Positions 6,616 through 7,795 of a DNA stretch of 7,795 nucleotides are shown piece after piece (the first letter of the stretch is position 1; every line of letters starts with the position of its first letter). The stretch is from Coriobacteriia bacterium (GTDB taxonomy: Bacteria > Actinomycetota > Coriobacteriia > Anaerosomatales > JAHIQC01), in assembly GCA_030653635.1 (NCBI GenBank), contig JAURYZ010000234.1, positions 1 through 7,795 of the forward strand, read 5' to 3'. A model generated the notes under the pieces. That model did not search any database. It worked only from the letters and a program-made list of their open reading frames with translations, and was not told the DNA's origin. Both the position numbers and the translations under genes were made by a program.

Positions 6616-6627
6616 CATGACTCGCGC

Positions 6628-6654
6628 GTGAGAGGCGGATGAGATTCCTCTCAC
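6628..6654 (-). terminator. Inverted repeat between yqeY and the acidic protein gene
   Basis: GTGAGAGG (6628-6635) and CCTCTCAC (6647-6654) form a perfect 8-bp stem around an 11-nt loop. It starts 36 bp past the yqeY stop and lies just upstream of the candidate promoter of the next gene. No U-run follows, so it could be a terminator without a T-tract or a regulator-binding site. Confidence 0.45.
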
Positions 6655-6690
6655 AATAGGCCGCCGCACAGGCCCAACGCATGCTCACGC

Positions 6691-7134
6691 CTACCCCAAG
6701 CGCGAACCCATGATGCGTGCCACCTCAGCCTTGTCGCAGTTGCCGCTGGTCGCTGCGACCACCTGCCCTATCGCTCGGCCCATATCGCGCTTCTCGCTGA
6801 TGCCGGTTTCGGCCAACACGCGATCGACAATGGCTAGTAACTCGTCGCCGCATACCTGCTTCGGGAGATACTCGCCCAATATATTGACCTGCAACTGCAG
6901 ATGGGCAGTGCGATCCGCGTCGGTGCCGACCTTGATCGAGCCTTCGAGGGTCTCACTGGTCTGCTTTAGAACCTTCTTGAATGTGGCGACGACGTCGGCA
7001 TCCGACATAGCCTCGCCGCTGGCCTTCTCCTTGACTTCGATCTCGTTCTTGACCAGACGCAGGATTGACAACCTAGGCTTGTCCTTGTCCCGCATCGCTT
7101 GGGTTATCTCAGAGAGGATCAATGCCTTATCCAT
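6691..7134 (-). CDS. yqeY: GatB/YqeY domain-containing protein
   Basis: A 147-residue cytoplasmic protein that matches the YqeY family along its whole length. The N-terminal helical part has DKDKPRLSILRLVKNEIEVKE (the conserved K-x-R-L-x-x-L-R-x-x-K region, residues 17-37). The middle has TFKKVLKQTSETLEGSIKVG and the diagnostic ILGEYLPKQ (83-91), and the C-terminal part carries DMGRAIGQVVAA. The domain is related to the tail of GatB, which contacts tRNA in the amidotransferase that makes Gln-tRNA and Asn-tRNA. The exact role of stand-alone YqeY proteins is not settled, though a tRNA-related role is usually supposed. The ATG at 7134 is preceded by GGGG at 7141-7144, a weak Shine-Dalgarno. The gene stands alone on the minus strand, with a probable terminator of the preceding gene upstream and the 6628-6654 hairpin downstream. 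Confidence 0.92.
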   Translation of the reverse strand: MDKALILSEITQAMRDKDKPRLSILRLVKNEIEVKEKASGEAMSDADVVATFKKVLKQTSETLEGSIKVGTDADRTAHLQLQVNILGEYLPKQVCGDELLAIVDRVLAETGISEKRDMGRAIGQVVAATSGNCDKAEVARIMGSRLG

Positions 7135-7244
7135 GAACGCCCCCGTATGTGTTGCCGATGAGCCGTGCTGTGCTCTGCAACGTTACCACGCCCCCGTTTC
7201 ATGCGGCGAGGCTCGGCTGCCCGACGGGAGCCTCCCAAGCAACG

Positions 7245-7276
7245 GATGCCCGCCCCTGCGAACAGGAACGGGCATC
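7245..7276 (-). terminator. Long UUCG-loop hairpin, probable terminator of the CWB2 gene
   Basis: Outer arms GATGCCCG (7245-7252) and CGGGCATC (7269-7276) and inner arms CCTG (7255-7258) and CAGG (7263-7266) are nested around a 4-nt loop. On the plus strand the two-base steps between them (CC/AA) do not pair. On the minus strand they become UU/GG wobbles, giving a continuous 14-bp stem with a UUCG loop, so the structure is built for minus-strand RNA. It begins 28 bp after the CWB2 stop. A smaller GACGC/GCGTC stem (7291-7306) directly overlaps that stop. Only a weak T-rich stretch follows. Confidence 0.78.
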
Positions 7277-7304
7277 ACGCCGAGAAGTCAGACGCCATAG
7301 AGCG

Positions 7305-7793
7305 TCAGTAGAGGATCGCGCTGACCTGATTGCGAACCGCGGTGCTCACAGCGCCGGTACCTCCCAGGTACTTGACCGAGCGAACCGATGCCTTGTTTAG
7401 CGTCAGGCAATCTAAGGTCGCCTGATGCAAAGCGGTCTGCGGCGTGAGCAGCATGACCGAGCCCTCAAGGCCCTGCATCACGCCGCCGGCGAGTGCGTCG
7501 GGAAAGTTCGTGCCCGTCGCGATGGCCAAGCCGTCCCACGACAAGCCCGCATTCGCGCAGCCCCATGTGGCCACCACAACGGCTGTATCGTAGCGGTTCG
7601 AGCCAGCCAGACGGGTGACCGACGCATTTCCGTATGAGGCCTTGAGAGAAGTCTCAGTCGGCGAGGAGACAGCTCCGGTCCCACCCAGAATCACAACGTC
7701 GCTTACTCCGGCGCTAGTCATGGCGGCTGAGGTGCTTGCCGACAGCCCACTCGGACCCGCTAGGAACAGCGGCCAACCCTTGGCGGCTGAAAT
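7305..7793 (-). CDS. Cell-wall-binding repeat 2 (CWB2) surface protein, C-terminal part, 5'-partial
   Basis: The frame is open to the right edge, so the start lies outside the window; 162 residues are visible. They form the end of one CWB2 repeat and one complete final repeat. The first shows WPLFLAGPSGLSAST, then VVILGGTGAVSS. The second shows RLAGSNRYDTAVVVAT, ATGTNFPDALAGG and VKYLGGTGAVSTAV, ending ILY. These R-x-x-G-x-x-R-Y-x-T-A and GGxxAV motifs define the family. In Gram-positive bacteria CWB2 modules, usually three in tandem, anchor exported proteins non-covalently to secondary wall polymers, so this is most likely the anchor end of a secreted surface protein whose functional domain is out of view. 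The last repeat contains two cysteines (WGCANAG and LDCLTL), which could form a disulphide outside the cell. A downstream hairpin at 7245-7276 probably ends its transcript. Confidence 0.9.
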   Translation of the reverse strand: MSAAKGWPLFLAGPSGLSASTSAAMTSAGVSDVVILGGTGAVSSPTETSLKASYGNASVTRLAGSNRYDTAVVVATWGCANAGLSWDGLAIATGTNFPDALAGGVMQGLEGSVMLLTPQTALHQATLDCLTLNKASVRSVKYLGGTGAVSTAVRNQVSAILY

Positions 7794-7795
7794 CG

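Noticed and set aside
5463..6620. A 385-codon plus-strand open frame running antisense to the MarR and acidic protein genes
   Set aside because: Its protein is low-complexity (repeated VRVIGVV/VNIHLRV) produced by the acidic repeat read backwards, it has no recognisable domain, and the opposite strand holds a clear MarR gene and a signal-peptide protein with a good ribosome site.
6710..7300. Plus-strand open frame of 196 codons opposite yqeY
   Set aside because: YqeY motifs are unmistakable on the minus strand; the antisense product is Ser/Arg-rich with no domain, and it runs across the terminator hairpin.

Overview
The window is ordinary-looking chromosomal DNA from a GC-rich bacterium, most likely a Gram-positive actinobacterium, perhaps of the Coriobacteriia or a related lineage. 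This is inferred, not proven. The grounds are the GC-rich codon use, a cell-wall-binding repeat (CWB2) surface protein, a long-loop ABC exporter half of an actinobacterial type, and small genes packed with 4-nt overlaps. No phage, insertion sequence, CRISPR array, tRNA or rRNA is visible.

Left edge (1-880, + strand): the C-terminal part of a phospholipase-D-type cardiolipin synthase with its second HKD motif, followed at once by a PaaI-like hotdog thioesterase that has lost an internal block and changed frame, so it reads as a pseudogene. Convergent to these is a thymidine kinase gene (897-1481, - strand). A 159-bp spacer then carries a GGATTGGCGC tandem repeat.

Centre (1641-5876, - strand): a three-gene operon, MarR-type regulator -> ABC exporter half A -> ABC exporter half B, joined by two ATGA overlaps. 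The two halves form a classic heterodimeric exporter with one degenerate ATP site: half A has Asp for the catalytic Glu and Gln for the switch His, while half B is canonical in both. Half A is interrupted by a one-base deletion near 5158, which is either a sequencing or assembly error or a recent loss of function. Overlapping palindromes of GCTAA/TTAGC half-sites lie just upstream of the regulator gene and are the likely autoregulatory operator.

Right part (5982-7795, - strand): a secreted, extremely acidic protein with a single CxxCH haem-binding motif and an internal 30-bp tandem duplication, flanked by two hairpins; a GatB/YqeY-domain protein; and the 3' end of a CWB2-repeat surface protein that runs off the right edge and is followed by a long UUCG-loop hairpin, probably its terminator.

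The genes do not form one obvious pathway. The regulated exporter operon is the only clear functional unit. I see no strong case for a wholly new system. The most unusual items are the acidic CxxCH protein, the His-rich N-terminus of the MarR regulator, and the two broken genes.
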